A stretch of DNA of 46,990 bases from Nitrospira sp. (GTDB taxonomy: Bacteria > Nitrospirota > Nitrospiria > Nitrospirales > Nitrospiraceae): contig JANDJG010000008.1 of NCBI GenBank assembly GCA_024331085.1, positions 1 through 46,990 on the forward strand, written 5' to 3'. Of the stretch, positions 24,144 to 34,042 are shown one piece after another. Within the stretch, counting starts at the first letter, position 1, and each line of letters opens with the position of its first letter. Under the pieces are notes generated by a model. The model did no database searches. It saw only the letters and a list, made by a program, of their open reading frames with translations, and was not told the DNA's origin. The position numbers and the translations under genes are program-made.

Positions 24144-24205
24144 GCGCCGTTGTTTTTAGCGTCTGAAAAACTCGAATCGAACATCCCCTCTATGTCGAGC
24201 CTGCC

Positions 24206-25144
24206 GTGAATTTTCAAGATTTGATCCTTGTCTTGCATGAATTTTGGGCCGATCAAGGTTGCGTGATTCATCAGCCATATGACATGGAGATGGGAGCCGG
24301 CACCTTTCATCCCGCGACGTTTCTCCGGGCGTTGGGGCCCGAGCCGTGGCGATCCGCCTACGTCCAACCCTGTCGCCGCCCCACGGATGGGCGGTACGGC
24401 GACAATCCCAACCGCTTGCAGCACTACTATCAATATCAAGTCGTGTTGAAGCCTGCGCCGGATAACATTCAAGATCTGTATCTGGAAAGCCTGGCTCGAT
24501 TGGGGATCGATCCCAAGCGACACGACATCCGCTTCATGCAGGACGATTGGGAGTCGCCGACCTTGGGCGCCTGGGGATTGGGATGGGAAGTGCGCCTGGA
24601 CGGAATGGAAATTACACAGTTTACCTACTTCCAGGAAATCGGCGGTATCGAACTCGGCCCCGTTACCGGAGAAATTACCTATGGGACCGAGCGTATCGCG
24701 ATGTATCTGCAGCAGATCGACAACGTCTTCGATCTCGCATGGACGGACTCGGTCACGTATCGCGACCTCCACCATGAAACCGAAGTGCAGGGGTCTCGCT
24801 ACAATTTCGAAGAAGGCGACGTGTCGATGCTGACGCACTTGTTTCACTCGTATGAAGCCGAGTGCAAGCGGCTGCTGGCCAAGACCGACAAACGGTTGAC
24901 GCTGCCGGCATACGACTACTGCATCAAATCATCGCACGTGTTCAATCTGTTGGATGCGCGCGGCGCCATCAGCGTCGCCGAACGAACCGGCTACATCGCC
25001 CGTGTGCGGGCGCTGGCCAAACAGTGCGCCGAACGCTATATCGAAGAGCGGGCGGCCATGGGGCATCCGCTGTTGAATCGCGCCAATGCCGTGGTGAAGC
25101 CAGGCAGGTCTCGCTCAAAGGCCGGGACGATCCGAACACACTAA
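24206..25144 (+). CDS. glyQ: Glycine-tRNA ligase alpha subunit
   Basis: The alpha subunit carries the class II catalytic core of the tetrameric bacterial glycyl-tRNA synthetase, making glycyl-adenylate. The 312-residue product shows [40 protein letters not shown], then [20 protein letters not shown] and [20 protein letters not shown], all diagnostic. The start is GTG (24206) with no clear ribosome-binding site, chosen because it begins the conserved domain. glyS follows after four bases. The tail ([13 protein letters not shown]) is slightly longer than usual. Confidence 0.97.
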   Translation: MNFQDLILVLHEFWADQGCVIHQPYDMEMGAGTFHPATFLRALGPEPWRSAYVQPCRRPTDGRYGDNPNRLQHYYQYQVVLKPAPDNIQDLYLESLARLGIDPKRHDIRFMQDDWESPTLGAWGLGWEVRLDGMEITQFTYFQEIGGIELGPVTGEITYGTERIAMYLQQIDNVFDLAWTDSVTYRDLHHETEVQGSRYNFEEGDVSMLTHLFHSYEAECKRLLAKTDKRLTLPAYDYCIKSSHVFNLLDARGAISVAERTGYIARVRALAKQCAERYIEERAAMGHPLLNRANAVVKPGRSRSKAGTIRTH

Positions 25145-25148
25145 GGAT

Positions 25149-27338
25149 ATGGCAACTCAAAAGAAGTCAGGACGTCGGTCTGCCGCACCGAAGAAAGGCA
25201 CAGGAACTCCCGCATCTTCTGTAGCCGAGTTGCTGCTGGAGATCGGTGTGGAAGAGCTGCCCTATCAGTTCATTGCGTCGGCCCTGACAACGATGAAGGA
25301 ATCGTCGGAGCGGGTGTTGAAAGATCAGCGTCTGGCCTTTCGAGCTGTTCGAATGATGGGGACGCCGCGGCGGCTGACGATGGTGGTAGAGGGACTCGCC
25401 GCGCAGCAGGCGGCGGTGATGAAGGAGACGATGGGGCCTCCCAAGGCCGCGGCGTTCGACCAAGCCGGCCGGCCGACCAAGGCGGCGATCGGATTTGCCT
25501 CGACGCATGGAGTGCCGGTTCAGAATCTTGAGGTGCGGCGGATACCAAAGGGCGAGTATCTGTTTGCCGTGAAACATGAAGAGGGACGGCCCGCTTCATC
25601 GGTGTTGATGGAGGTCCTTCCCAATCTGGTGGCGGGGCTCGCGTTTCCCAAAGCGATGAAATGGAACGAGACCGGCGTGCGCTTTGCCCGTCCGATCCGC
25701 TGGGTGCTGGCGATCTACGGAGGGGCTGTGCTTCCCTTCGACGTGGCGGGCGTGACGGCGTCGAATCAGACCGCGGGGCATCGGGTGGTGGGCGGAGGAA
25801 AGTGGATTCGCGTCAAGGACGCCGGCTCCTACTCGGCTCTGCTGGAACGTCAGGGCGTCATCGTCGATCCGCAACGGCGGCGAAAATTGATCGAAGAACA
25901 AATTGCCGATATCTGTCACAAGACCGGATTGCAGTTGCACGAAGACGAGGCCTTGCTCGATCAGGCGGTGTATTCGACGGAGTTGCCGACCGCGCTGATC
26001 GGATCGTTCAAAGAGACCTATCTGGATATGCCGGAAGAAATCCTGATGACCTCCATGAAGGAGCACCAGGGGTTCTTTTCCTTGCGGCACAAGGAAACCG
26101 GGAAACTGGCGGCCCATTTTATCGCCGTGGCGAACACCCGCCTGGCGGACATGTCGCTGATTCGAACGGGCAATGAGCGGGTCTTGGAAGCGCGATTGGC
26201 CGACGCCAAGTTCTTTTTCGACGAGGATCGGAAGACGCGCCTGAGGGAACGGGTCCCGAAACTGTCCGGCGTCATATTTCATCAAAAACTCGGCACGATG
26301 GCGCAGAAGCAAGAGCGGGTGAAACACCTGGCCGGCTTCATCGCCGCGCATCTGTCTTCCGGCCGGGGCGATCTGCCGTCGATCTGCGAGCGGGCGGCGG
26401 CTCTGGCCAAGGCCGACTTGGTGACCGGCATCGTCGGCGAGTTCCCGGAACTGCAAGGCATCATGGGGGGCGTGTACGCGCTTCACGATGGGGAGCCGGC
26501 CGAGGTGGCGACGGCCGTTCGTGAACAGTACCTGCCCAAAGGAATCGAGGGGGAGGCGCCGCGCACGCTCGCCGGGCGGGTCCTTTCGCTGGCCGATCGC
26601 CTGGATTCCATCGCCGCGTTTTTCCACGTCGGTCTCGCGCCGACGGGATCGGAAGATCCCTTTGCGCTTCGGCGACAGGCCACGGCGGTGGTTCGGATCA
26701 TGCTTGAAGCCGATCTCCGGGCGGATTTGAGGACATTCGTCGAGAAGGCACGGCAGCTCGTTTCCGATGACGGCTTCAAGGGGCTGCCGGATTCAGCATC
26801 TCAGGGGATGGGCCGAATCGTCGAGTTCATCCTGGAGCGCGTGCGACATTATTGCCGGGTCGTGCATCTGTTGAGGGACGACGTCATCGAGGCGGTGTTG
26901 AAATCCCTTGGTGATCGGCCGCTGGATCTTGTCGATCTCGTCCGCAAGATGAAGGCGTTGGAAGCGGTGACCAGGAAGCCGGAATTCGACGCGCTGCTGA
27001 TCGGATTCAAGCGGGCGCATCGGCTCGTCGAAAAAGAAGAATGGACCAGAGAAGCGGTGGATCCGGCCCTGTTTCAGCATGCAGCCGAATCCGATCTTCA
27101 CCGGGCGGTGAGGGAAGCGCGAACGCTCATCGAGGAGTCGATCGCCGCCGGCCGCTATGATCGGACGTTGGAAGCGCTCGTTGATCTTAAACCCTCCATC
27201 GACGGGTTTTTTTCAGCCGTTATGGTCAACGCCGAGGACCAGGCGGTTCGTCGGAATCGGCTGTCATTGCTGCAGGACGTTGATGAGTTGTTCGCATCGT
27301 TCGCCGATTTTTCGCAGATCGTGGTGCAAGGGGGCTAG
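25149..27338 (+). CDS. glyS: Glycine-tRNA ligase beta subunit
   Basis: The beta subunit recognises tRNA(Gly) and completes the synthetase. The 729-residue product has the family start SVAELLLEIGVEELPYQFIA, the core KEHQGFFSLRHKETGKLAAH and the segment ADRLDSIAAFFHVGLAPTGS, with a DALR-type anticodon-binding region at the C-terminus (RLSLLQDVDELFASFADFSQ). An N-terminal extension of about 23 residues is rich in Lys, Arg and Pro. It lies four bases after glyQ, so both are made from one transcript. Confidence 0.97.
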   Translation: MATQKKSGRRSAAPKKGTGTPASSVAELLLEIGVEELPYQFIASALTTMKESSERVLKDQRLAFRAVRMMGTPRRLTMVVEGLAAQQAAVMKETMGPPKAAAFDQAGRPTKAAIGFASTHGVPVQNLEVRRIPKGEYLFAVKHEEGRPASSVLMEVLPNLVAGLAFPKAMKWNETGVRFARPIRWVLAIYGGAVLPFDVAGVTASNQTAGHRVVGGGKWIRVKDAGSYSALLERQGVIVDPQRRRKLIEEQIADICHKTGLQLHEDEALLDQAVYSTELPTALIGSFKETYLDMPEEILMTSMKEHQGFFSLRHKETGKLAAHFIAVANTRLADMSLIRTGNERVLEARLADAKFFFDEDRKTRLRERVPKLSGVIFHQKLGTMAQKQERVKHLAGFIAAHLSSGRGDLPSICERAAALAKADLVTGIVGEFPELQGIMGGVYALHDGEPAEVATAVREQYLPKGIEGEAPRTLAGRVLSLADRLDSIAAFFHVGLAPTGSEDPFALRRQATAVVRIMLEADLRADLRTFVEKARQLVSDDGFKGLPDSASQGMGRIVEFILERVRHYCRVVHLLRDDVIEAVLKSLGDRPLDLVDLVRKMKALEAVTRKPEFDALLIGFKRAHRLVEKEEWTREAVDPALFQHAAESDLHRAVREARTLIEESIAAGRYDRTLEALVDLKPSIDGFFSAVMVNAEDQAVRRNRLSLLQDVDELFASFADFSQIVVQGG

Positions 27339-27451
27339 ATCGGGGACGGAGACACCGGTGCCGTTTGAGACGACCGGGTGGCCTCGTTGCGATCAGGAAT
27401 TGCGGACCGCATCGTTCAGGCTTTGGATGAACGTCTAAAGGAGAGACGCAC

Positions 27452-30220
27452 GTGGCAAAGAAATACGTCTACTATTTTGGCGATGGGAAAGCAGAGGGCA
27501 CTTCGAACATGAAGGAGTTGCTGGGTGGCAAGGGCGCGGGCCTGGCGGAGATGACCAATTTGGGCATCTCGGTGCCGCCGGGATTTACGATTTCGACCGA
27601 GGCCTGCGTTGAATACTACAAGCTCGGCAAAAAATATCCGCCGGGCATGTGGGACGCCACGTTGCAGGCCCTCAAGCGCGTGGAACGGTCGATGGGATTG
27701 AGATTCGGCGATCCCGCGCGGCCGCTGCTCGTCTCGGTGCGATCCGGCGCGCGCGCCTCCATGCCGGGCATGATGGACACCGTGTTGAACGTCGGGTTGA
27801 CGACCAAAACGGTCGAAGGATTGGCGGCCAGAACCCGCAACGACCGATTCGCCCAGGACAGTTACCGGCGCTTCGTGTCGATGTTCGGCAGCATCGTGAT
27901 GGGCGTGCCCCGCGAACATTTTGAAGCCATCTTGAAGCACAAGAAGGAAGAGGTGGGGGTCGAACACGAAACGCATCTGGACGCCAGACATCTTCGGGAC
28001 CTGGTGGTGAGCTTCAAGGCGCTGGTCAAGGAAGAGACGAAGAAAGACTTTCCCGACGATCCGCTGGATCAGTTGCGCATGGCGATCAACGCGGTGTTTT
28101 CATCCTGGTTCGGAGCCAGGGCGATTACCTATCGCCGCTTATACGGAATTCCGGATTCCTGGGGCACGGCGGTCAACGTGGTGGCCATGGTGTTCGGCAA
28201 CATGGGAGAGACGAGCGGAACGGGAGTGGCGTTCACGCGCAGCCCGGTCACCGGCGATCGCGTCTTTTTCGGCGAATGTCTGATGAACGCGCAGGGAGAG
28301 GACGTGGTGGCCGGTATCAGAACTCCCCTGCCGGTCGCCGAGCTCGCCAAGAAGGTGCCGGAGGCCTATAAGGAACTTGAACAGACCTATAAGAAGCTCG
28401 AAAAACACTACCGCGACATGCTCGACCTGGAGTTTACGATTCAGGAGGGCAAGCTCTACATGTTGCAAACCAGGGTCGGCAAACGGACCGGCATCGCCGC
28501 CGTCAAGATCGCCGTGGACATGGTCAAAGAAGGACTGATCTCCAAGCAGGAGGCGGTGCAGCGAATCGGACCGGATCAACTGGCGCAGTATCTCTATCCC
28601 ATTTTCGACTCAAAGGAGGAGGCCAAGGCCAATCCCTTGGGAAAAGGGTTGCCGGCCGGGCCGGGAGCGGCGGCGGGTAGAATCGCGCTGACTCCGGATC
28701 GAGCCGTGGAGATGAAGGCGGCGGGCGACCGCGTGGTGTTGGTCCGACAGGAGACCAGTCCCGACGATATTCACGGGATGAACGCGGCGGCCGGATTTCT
28801 GACGGCCCGCGGAGGTATGACGTCCCATGCGGCCGTCGTCGCCAGGCAAATGGGCAGGGTCTGTGTGGCGGGCTGCGAAGCCGTTGAGGTCGACGGACAG
28901 AGCGTGAAGATCGGAGGAAAGGTCTTCCGCGAAGGGGACTATATTTCGATCAACGGGTCCACGGGCAACGTGTACGAAGGCGATATTCCCGTGGTCGAAT
29001 CGGAGGTGATCCAAGTCATTCAAGGGACGTTGGACCCGACGAAATCGGAGAAGTACCAGCGGTTCGCGACGATTTTGTCCTGGGCCGACAAGTACCGCCG
29101 CCTTCGAGTGCGGGCCAACGCCGATATTCCGGAGCAGGCACGGATCGCTCGTGGCTTCGGCGCGGAGGGGATCGGGCTTTGCCGGACGGAGCACATGTTT
29201 TTCGCCGAAGACCGCATTCCGATCATGCAGAAGATGATTTTGGCCCGCACCAAAGAAGAGCGGGAAAAGTACCTGGATCAGTTGTTGCCTCTTCAACGGC
29301 AGGATTTCATCGGGTTGTATCGTGAGATGCAGGGGTATCCGGTCACGATCCGCCTGCTCGATCCTCCGCTGCACGAGTTTCTCCCCAAACGGGAAGACCT
29401 GATGGTCGAGATCGCGCAACTCGAATTGACGGGAAAAGACGGGGCCGCGCTCGAGGAAAAACGGCGGCTGCTGGCGCGCGTCGAGGAGTTGCACGAGTTC
29501 AATCCGATGCTCGGACTGCGCGGTTGCCGATTGGGCATCACGATGCCCGAGATCACCAGGATGCAGGCACGGGCCATCGTGGAGGCCGCCTGCGAACTGG
29601 CGAAGGAAGGCAAAAAAATCGTGCCGGAAATCATGATTCCCCTGGTCGGCATGGCTTCGGAGATGAAATCGCAGAAAGATTTGGTCCGCGAGGTCGCCCA
29701 GGAGACGATGAAACGGTACAACGTCAAACTGTCCTACCTGGTCGGAACGATGATCGAGCTGCCGCGGGCGGCGATGACGGCGGAGCGGATCGCCGAAGAA
29801 GCCGAGTTCTTCTCTTTCGGGACCAATGATTTGACCCAAACCACGTTCGGATTCTCACGCGACGACGCGGCCAAGTTCATCGATTATTACCGGACTGTCA
29901 ACATCATGGACTCCGACCCCTTCGCCGTCCTGGATCGAGAGGGGGTCGGCGCCTTGATGCAGCGGGCCATCAGCGGCGGGCGCAAGACGAGGCCGGGCAT
30001 TAAACTCGGTATTTGCGGGGAGCACGGCGGCGATCCGAGTTCGGTCGAGTTTTGTCACCAACTCGGATTGGATTACGTCAGTTGCTCGCCCTATCGTGTG
30101 GCGATCGCCAGGCTGGCCGCCGCCCACGCCGCCTTGGCCGAGGCGGGCGAGAAACCGTCCGGTGGAAAACCGTCGAAGACCGTGGTGAAGGCGAAAGCGC
30201 CCTCCCGCAAGAAACGGTGA
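27452..30220 (+). CDS. ppdK: Pyruvate, phosphate dikinase
   Basis: PPDK interconverts pyruvate + ATP + Pi and phosphoenolpyruvate + AMP + PPi, feeding gluconeogenesis or reductive carbon fixation. The 922-residue product has the nucleotide-binding domain (LLGGKGAGLAEMTNLGISVP), the swivelling domain with phospho-His H459 (GGMTSHAAVVARQMGRVC) and the pyruvate domain with catalytic C855 (LGICGEHGGDPSSVEF). About 25 residues at the C-terminus are an added basic tail (KTVVKAKAPSRKKR). It starts at GTG with AAAGGAG upstream and ends overlapping the ribD start (GTGA). Confidence 0.97.
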   Translation: MAKKYVYYFGDGKAEGTSNMKELLGGKGAGLAEMTNLGISVPPGFTISTEACVEYYKLGKKYPPGMWDATLQALKRVERSMGLRFGDPARPLLVSVRSGARASMPGMMDTVLNVGLTTKTVEGLAARTRNDRFAQDSYRRFVSMFGSIVMGVPREHFEAILKHKKEEVGVEHETHLDARHLRDLVVSFKALVKEETKKDFPDDPLDQLRMAINAVFSSWFGARAITYRRLYGIPDSWGTAVNVVAMVFGNMGETSGTGVAFTRSPVTGDRVFFGECLMNAQGEDVVAGIRTPLPVAELAKKVPEAYKELEQTYKKLEKHYRDMLDLEFTIQEGKLYMLQTRVGKRTGIAAVKIAVDMVKEGLISKQEAVQRIGPDQLAQYLYPIFDSKEEAKANPLGKGLPAGPGAAAGRIALTPDRAVEMKAAGDRVVLVRQETSPDDIHGMNAAAGFLTARGGMTSHAAVVARQMGRVCVAGCEAVEVDGQSVKIGGKVFREGDYISINGSTGNVYEGDIPVVESEVIQVIQGTLDPTKSEKYQRFATILSWADKYRRLRVRANADIPEQARIARGFGAEGIGLCRTEHMFFAEDRIPIMQKMILARTKEEREKYLDQLLPLQRQDFIGLYREMQGYPVTIRLLDPPLHEFLPKREDLMVEIAQLELTGKDGAALEEKRRLLARVEELHEFNPMLGLRGCRLGITMPEITRMQARAIVEAACELAKEGKKIVPEIMIPLVGMASEMKSQKDLVREVAQETMKRYNVKLSYLVGTMIELPRAAMTAERIAEEAEFFSFGTNDLTQTTFGFSRDDAAKFIDYYRTVNIMDSDPFAVLDREGVGALMQRAISGGRKTRPGIKLGICGEHGGDPSSVEFCHQLGLDYVSCSPYRVAIARLAAAHAALAEAGEKPSGGKPSKTVVKAKAPSRKKR

Positions 30221-31326
30221 CGCGCGACCTCGATTTCATGGCCCTTGCTCTCCGTCTCGCCGAGAAAGGTCGGGGAACGGCCAGCCCCAACCCGATGGTC
30301 GGCGCCGTCGTCGTCAGAGAGGGGCGAATCGTCGGACGAGGGTTTCATCTCCGCCCCGGCCTTCCTCATGCCGAAATCTTGGCCCTCCGTCAAGCGGGAG
30401 ATCTTGCTGCGGGCGCGACGCTCTACGTCACGCTCGAGCCCTGTTGCCACCGGAAAAAACGAACGCCTCCCTGCGTTCCGGCCGTGATCGCTTCCGGTAT
30501 CCGTCGCGTGGTCGTCGCCATGACCGATCCCAATCCGTCGGTCAGGGGAAGGGGCGTGGCCGCGCTCCGCCGGGCGGGACTTGCGGTGACGGTCGGCGTC
30601 GCCCGACGGGAGGCCGAGGAATTAAACAAGGCCTACTCCCATTGGATGAAGACGAAACGTCCCTATGTCACCTTGAAAGCCGGCATGACGCTGGACGGAA
30701 AAATCGCCACCGCGACCGGGGAATCGAAGTGGATCACCGGGCAACAGTCGCGTCGAGAAGCTCATCGGCTCCGCCGGGAAGCGGACGCCGTCCTGGTCGG
30801 TGCGGGGACGGTGATGCGGGATGATCCATCGTTGACCGCACGGACCGGCTTGCGGCTCGCCCGGTTGGCCGAAAGACAGCCGCTCCGCGTCGTCGTGGAC
30901 AGCAGATTGCGTATTCCGCTGAAGGCCAAGGTCTTGGCGCAACAGGAAGCCGCAAAGACGGTGGTGGCCACGACCGTGTTGGCCGATCCGCCCAAGAAGC
31001 AGGCGCTGCTCGAACAAGGAATCGAAGTCCTCACGCTTCCTGTCGTGGGAGGGAGCGTCTCGCTGGCCGCATTGATGAGTGATCTCGGCAAGAGGGGAAT
31101 CACCTCGGTCTTGTTGGAAGGCGGTGGCAAGCTGAATGCCGCCATGCTGAAGGCGCGACTCGTCCAGCACGTTCGTCTCTATGTCGCGCCGTTGTTGCTC
31201 GGCGGCGATGACGCGAAAAGCGTCATCGCTGGAAGAGGCCCGGCTCGCCTGGCTTCAGCGATGAGACTGCGTCATCTGACGACCCGCATGGTCGGCGGCG
31301 ATCTGGTCGTTGAAGGTGATGTATGA
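30217..31326 (+). CDS. ribD: Bifunctional riboflavin deaminase/reductase RibD
   Basis: RibD deaminates and then reduces the pyrimidine intermediate early in riboflavin synthesis. The 369-residue product has the zinc deaminase domain (SPNPMVGAVVV, then H51 and E53 in LPHAEILAL, and C76/C86 in EPCCHRKKRTPPC) and the reductase domain from about residue 150 (RPYVTLKAGMTLDGKIATAT, GESKWITGQQSRREAH, then SVLLEGGGKLNAAML). The start was set at GTG 30217 because it overlaps the ppdK stop (GTGA) and fits the family N-terminus. Its stop overlaps the next gene. Riboflavin synthase lies 2.7 kb downstream. Confidence 0.93.
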   Translation: MTRDLDFMALALRLAEKGRGTASPNPMVGAVVVREGRIVGRGFHLRPGLPHAEILALRQAGDLAAGATLYVTLEPCCHRKKRTPPCVPAVIASGIRRVVVAMTDPNPSVRGRGVAALRRAGLAVTVGVARREAEELNKAYSHWMKTKRPYVTLKAGMTLDGKIATATGESKWITGQQSRREAHRLRREADAVLVGAGTVMRDDPSLTARTGLRLARLAERQPLRVVVDSRLRIPLKAKVLAQQEAAKTVVATTVLADPPKKQALLEQGIEVLTLPVVGGSVSLAALMSDLGKRGITSVLLEGGGKLNAAMLKARLVQHVRLYVAPLLLGGDDAKSVIAGRGPARLASAMRLRHLTTRMVGGDLVVEGDV

Positions 31327-32609
31327 TCGGCTCGATCCTTGGTGCAGTCCTTCTTGTGTGGATTGGTTGGCAGCCGGTTGACGGTCGCGCCGAGAGCGGA
31401 AATGAACCATCGGGCGACCTGGCGGCCAAGGTGTTCCGGTATCTGGATGCCGGAACGACCGAGGATGCCGATCGTTTGTTGCAAGAGATCCTGACCCATC
31501 CGGAATCGTCCATTGAACGAGTGGACGAAATCATCAGAACGGGACGATCCTACGGTGAACAGCCGACCGGCACCGTTCCTGATGTGCACGTGTCCGTTCG
31601 GGGGAAGCGCTATTCCGTATCCATCGCCGTTCCCGCGTCGTATCACCCGTCGAGCAGCATAGGCTTGGTCGTTTGTTTGCACGGGGCCGGCTTTGACGGC
31701 GAGGCCTATTTAGAACGGTGGCGGGAGCGATTGGGCGATGCGTACATCCTGGCCTGTCCGACCTATCCGTCAGGGGCATGGTTTACGCGACGGGCCGAGG
31801 AGTTGGTGTTGGCGACCATTCACGACCTTCGGAGGAGGTACCACATTGATCCGAACCGGATTTTTTTGACCGGCATGTCGAACGGCGGCATCGGAACGCT
31901 GCTGATCGGCACGCACCATGCCCCGATGTTCGCGGGCATCGCGCCGATGGCCGGCGGGTTGGACCGGGTGCTGATGCCGTTTCTGGAGAACCTCCGCAAT
32001 ACGCCGGTCTACATCATTCATGGAGCGAAAGATGAGGTCATGCCGGTGGAACTGAGTCGATCCATCGTGCGAGAGCTGGAGACGCTCGGCTATCGCTATG
32101 TCTATCGCGAGCATCAACGGGAACATCCCGTGGCGGGAGGCCACTATTTCCCAAGGGAGGAGCTGCCGGATCTCGTCTCGTGGCTCGGCGGTCGCCGTCG
32201 CGACCCGCTGCCGTCTCGGCTCACGGTCGTGCGGGACGCGAGCCACCTTCAACCGTTCGGGTGGGTGCGCGTGGACGCGACCGATCGGATCGCGGCTTTT
32301 TCCGACGACTTGGTCGACAGGACGGATGAACGGATCAGGCGGCGGGAATACGCCAGGCTCGACGCCTCCATCGTGGAGGCGAATCGCATCGAAGTGAAGA
32401 CGGAGCGGGTTCGGCGGTACAGCCTGTTTTTGAATGATCGCCTGCTCGACCTGTCCAAACCGGTCACCGTGGTTACCGACGGACGCGTCTCGTTCGAGGG
32501 GACGGTCACACCGTCGCTCAAAACCTTGCTTCAGCAAGCGAGGCTCCGACAAACGGCCGATGAACTCTTTCCCGTTCACTTGACGATCGCGGTTGAGGAT
32601 CAGCCGTGA
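31323..32609 (+). CDS. Secreted alpha/beta hydrolase of the poly-3-hydroxybutyrate depolymerase/esterase type
   Basis: The 428-residue product starts with a hydrophobic segment (MIGSILGAVLLVWIGW) that looks like a signal or anchor. The hydrolase domain (about residues 80-290) shows LVVCLHGAGFDGEAYLERW as oxyanion region, nucleophile S186 in GMSNGGIGTLL, D237 in HGAKDEVMPVEL, and a candidate H274 in VAGGHYFP, so a complete triad is possible. The last 140 residues form a separate region (LTVVRDASHLQPFGWVRVDA) resembling an added binding domain. The substrate is unknown. The ATG overlaps the ribD stop (ATGA), an odd partner for a vitamin gene. Confidence 0.8.
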   Translation: MIGSILGAVLLVWIGWQPVDGRAESGNEPSGDLAAKVFRYLDAGTTEDADRLLQEILTHPESSIERVDEIIRTGRSYGEQPTGTVPDVHVSVRGKRYSVSIAVPASYHPSSSIGLVVCLHGAGFDGEAYLERWRERLGDAYILACPTYPSGAWFTRRAEELVLATIHDLRRRYHIDPNRIFLTGMSNGGIGTLLIGTHHAPMFAGIAPMAGGLDRVLMPFLENLRNTPVYIIHGAKDEVMPVELSRSIVRELETLGYRYVYREHQREHPVAGGHYFPREELPDLVSWLGGRRRDPLPSRLTVVRDASHLQPFGWVRVDATDRIAAFSDDLVDRTDERIRRREYARLDASIVEANRIEVKTERVRRYSLFLNDRLLDLSKPVTVVTDGRVSFEGTVTPSLKTLLQQARLRQTADELFPVHLTIAVEDQP

Positions 32610-32751
32610 GCGGCGGAGGGCGGTGTCGCAGCGCGAAGGCTTCGAGGGGATTGAATGGCCGTCTCGCTTGGCCTGTTTTTGCCGAGAAGGCCCCGGTTCA
32701 CAGAGAGGTGTCGAAGATTCAACCTTCCGGTCGCGCCAGAGCGTTGCGGCC

Positions 32752-33921
32752 ATGACGACTTCCCGCAGTTTCGCGTTGATCTGCACGGTCGGCGTCTTTT
32801 GTTTCATCAGTTACAACATGGTGCGGATGCCGGCCCTGTCGCTGTTCGCCGAATCGCTCGGCGCGAGTCCGGAACGGATCGGCTTGGTCGTTTCCGTTTC
32901 AACTCTGACCGGTGTTTTGTTGAAGCTGCCGGCCGGAGCCCTGTCCGATCTGTACGGCAGGCGCATGCTGTTACGGGTTGGTGTCGTCGCGTTCGGACTG
33001 CCGCCGTTCCTTTACCCCTTCGTGAGCGACGTCGACGCCCTGACCCTGTTACGGTTTGTTCATGGACTCGCCACGGCCGTTTTCGCTCCCAGCGCGCTGG
33101 CGACGGTCGCCGAGCTGTATCGCGAGAAGCGCGGCGCGGCGTTAGGCACCTATACGGCCTGTACGCAATCGGGAGCCTTGCTGGGGCCGTTTCTCGGAGG
33201 GGTCCTGGTTCACAACGCGGGCTTCTCCACGACGTTCGTGACGGCCGGCCTCTTCGGCTGCGTCGGCATGGCGTTGTTTTACAGTCTGCCGTTGAACGTC
33301 GCGGCTCCGTCGGTCCAAGACAACAGATTGGCGGCGGTATGGTCCGAGATGTGGAAAGGATTTGCCGCAGTCGCGAAGAATACAAAGGTGTTGGTCACCA
33401 GCGTGACCGACGCGGCGAAGATGATCGCCAACGGCGCCTTGATGGCCTTTTTGCCGTTGTACGGAGTCAAGGCCGGGTTGAACCCCGGCGAGGTGGGGCT
33501 CCTATTCAGTGTGCAAGCCTTCACCTCATTTTTTTCCAAACCGATTATGGGGCGGGTGTCCGATCGGATCGGGCGCCGGCCTCTGATTCTGTTCGGGCTT
33601 CTCATATGCGCGGCGACGTTCGTCTGTATTCCACGGGTATCGTGGTTTCCCGTTCTGCTTGCGCTCTCGGCGGGGTTCGGCTTCGGCGAAGCCGTCGTGT
33701 CTTCCTCCTCGTCGGCTCTGGTGGCGGACAGCTCCGAGTTCAAGCGACTGGGCGCAGGCATGGGGATGCAGGGAACGATCATGGACATCGGCCACGCGAG
33801 CGGGCCGTTGTTGGCTGGGCTGTTGATCGCACGTCTGAGCTACGAAGAGGCCTTCGCCGTCATCGCGGCCATTCAACTCGCAGCCGGAGGTCTGTTCTGG
33901 ACGGCGATGAGACGCCGATAG
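32752..33921 (+). CDS. MFS family transporter
   Basis: The 389-residue product has about 12 predicted membrane segments and the major facilitator signature twice: LPAGALSDLYGRRMLL after the second helix and IMGRVSDRIGRRPLI at the equivalent point of the second half. The substrate cannot be told; drug efflux and metabolite export are both possible. The ATG at 32752 was chosen because the first helix follows directly (SFALICTVGVFCFISY); upstream in-frame codons add a polar stretch unlike a transporter. No good ribosome-binding site is visible. It lies between the hydrolase gene and ribE. Confidence 0.88.
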   Translation: MTTSRSFALICTVGVFCFISYNMVRMPALSLFAESLGASPERIGLVVSVSTLTGVLLKLPAGALSDLYGRRMLLRVGVVAFGLPPFLYPFVSDVDALTLLRFVHGLATAVFAPSALATVAELYREKRGAALGTYTACTQSGALLGPFLGGVLVHNAGFSTTFVTAGLFGCVGMALFYSLPLNVAAPSVQDNRLAAVWSEMWKGFAAVAKNTKVLVTSVTDAAKMIANGALMAFLPLYGVKAGLNPGEVGLLFSVQAFTSFFSKPIMGRVSDRIGRRPLILFGLLICAATFVCIPRVSWFPVLLALSAGFGFGEAVVSSSSSALVADSSEFKRLGAGMGMQGTIMDIGHASGPLLAGLLIARLSYEEAFAVIAAIQLAAGGLFWTAMRRR

Positions 33922-33924
33922 GGT

Positions 33925-33949
33925 GCCGGCTGGGATCGCCGGCGATTTT
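33925..33949 (+). terminator. Hairpin after the MFS gene
   Basis: GCCGGC (33925-33930), a 7-base loop, and GCCGGC (33938-33943) form a 6-base-pair stem followed by GATTTTA. It begins four bases after the transporter stop codon. The T run is short, so it may be a weak terminator that separates the MFS gene from ribE. Confidence 0.45.
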
Positions 33950-34042
33950 ATAATGGCCGCGAGGCGAACAGGAAAATGATTGTGGCCGTCGCACGCGCAT
34001 GATGCGTATTATGTGCGTAGATATGTGATGGAGCGCTGAAGC

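Noticed and set aside
24010..24205. Possible T-box leader for glyQS
   Set aside because: No T-box sequence (AGGGTGG-ACCGCG type) is seen, and the likely promoter lies downstream of the inverted repeat.
28610..29839. Long minus-strand reading frame opposite ppdK (409 codons)
   Set aside because: It is antisense to a clearly conserved enzyme, is rich in His, Arg and Gln as expected of shadow frames in GC-rich DNA, and has no ribosome-binding site or domain.
32655..33953. 432-codon frame overlapping the MFS gene in another plus frame
   Set aside because: The translation is Arg-rich and low in hydrophobic runs; the other frame gives a transporter with two family signatures.
33922..34042. Possible FMN riboswitch before ribE
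   Set aside because: The conserved RFN element blocks (such as AGGAT-A-CC and the paired helices) are not visible; only a short GC hairpin after the MFS gene is present.
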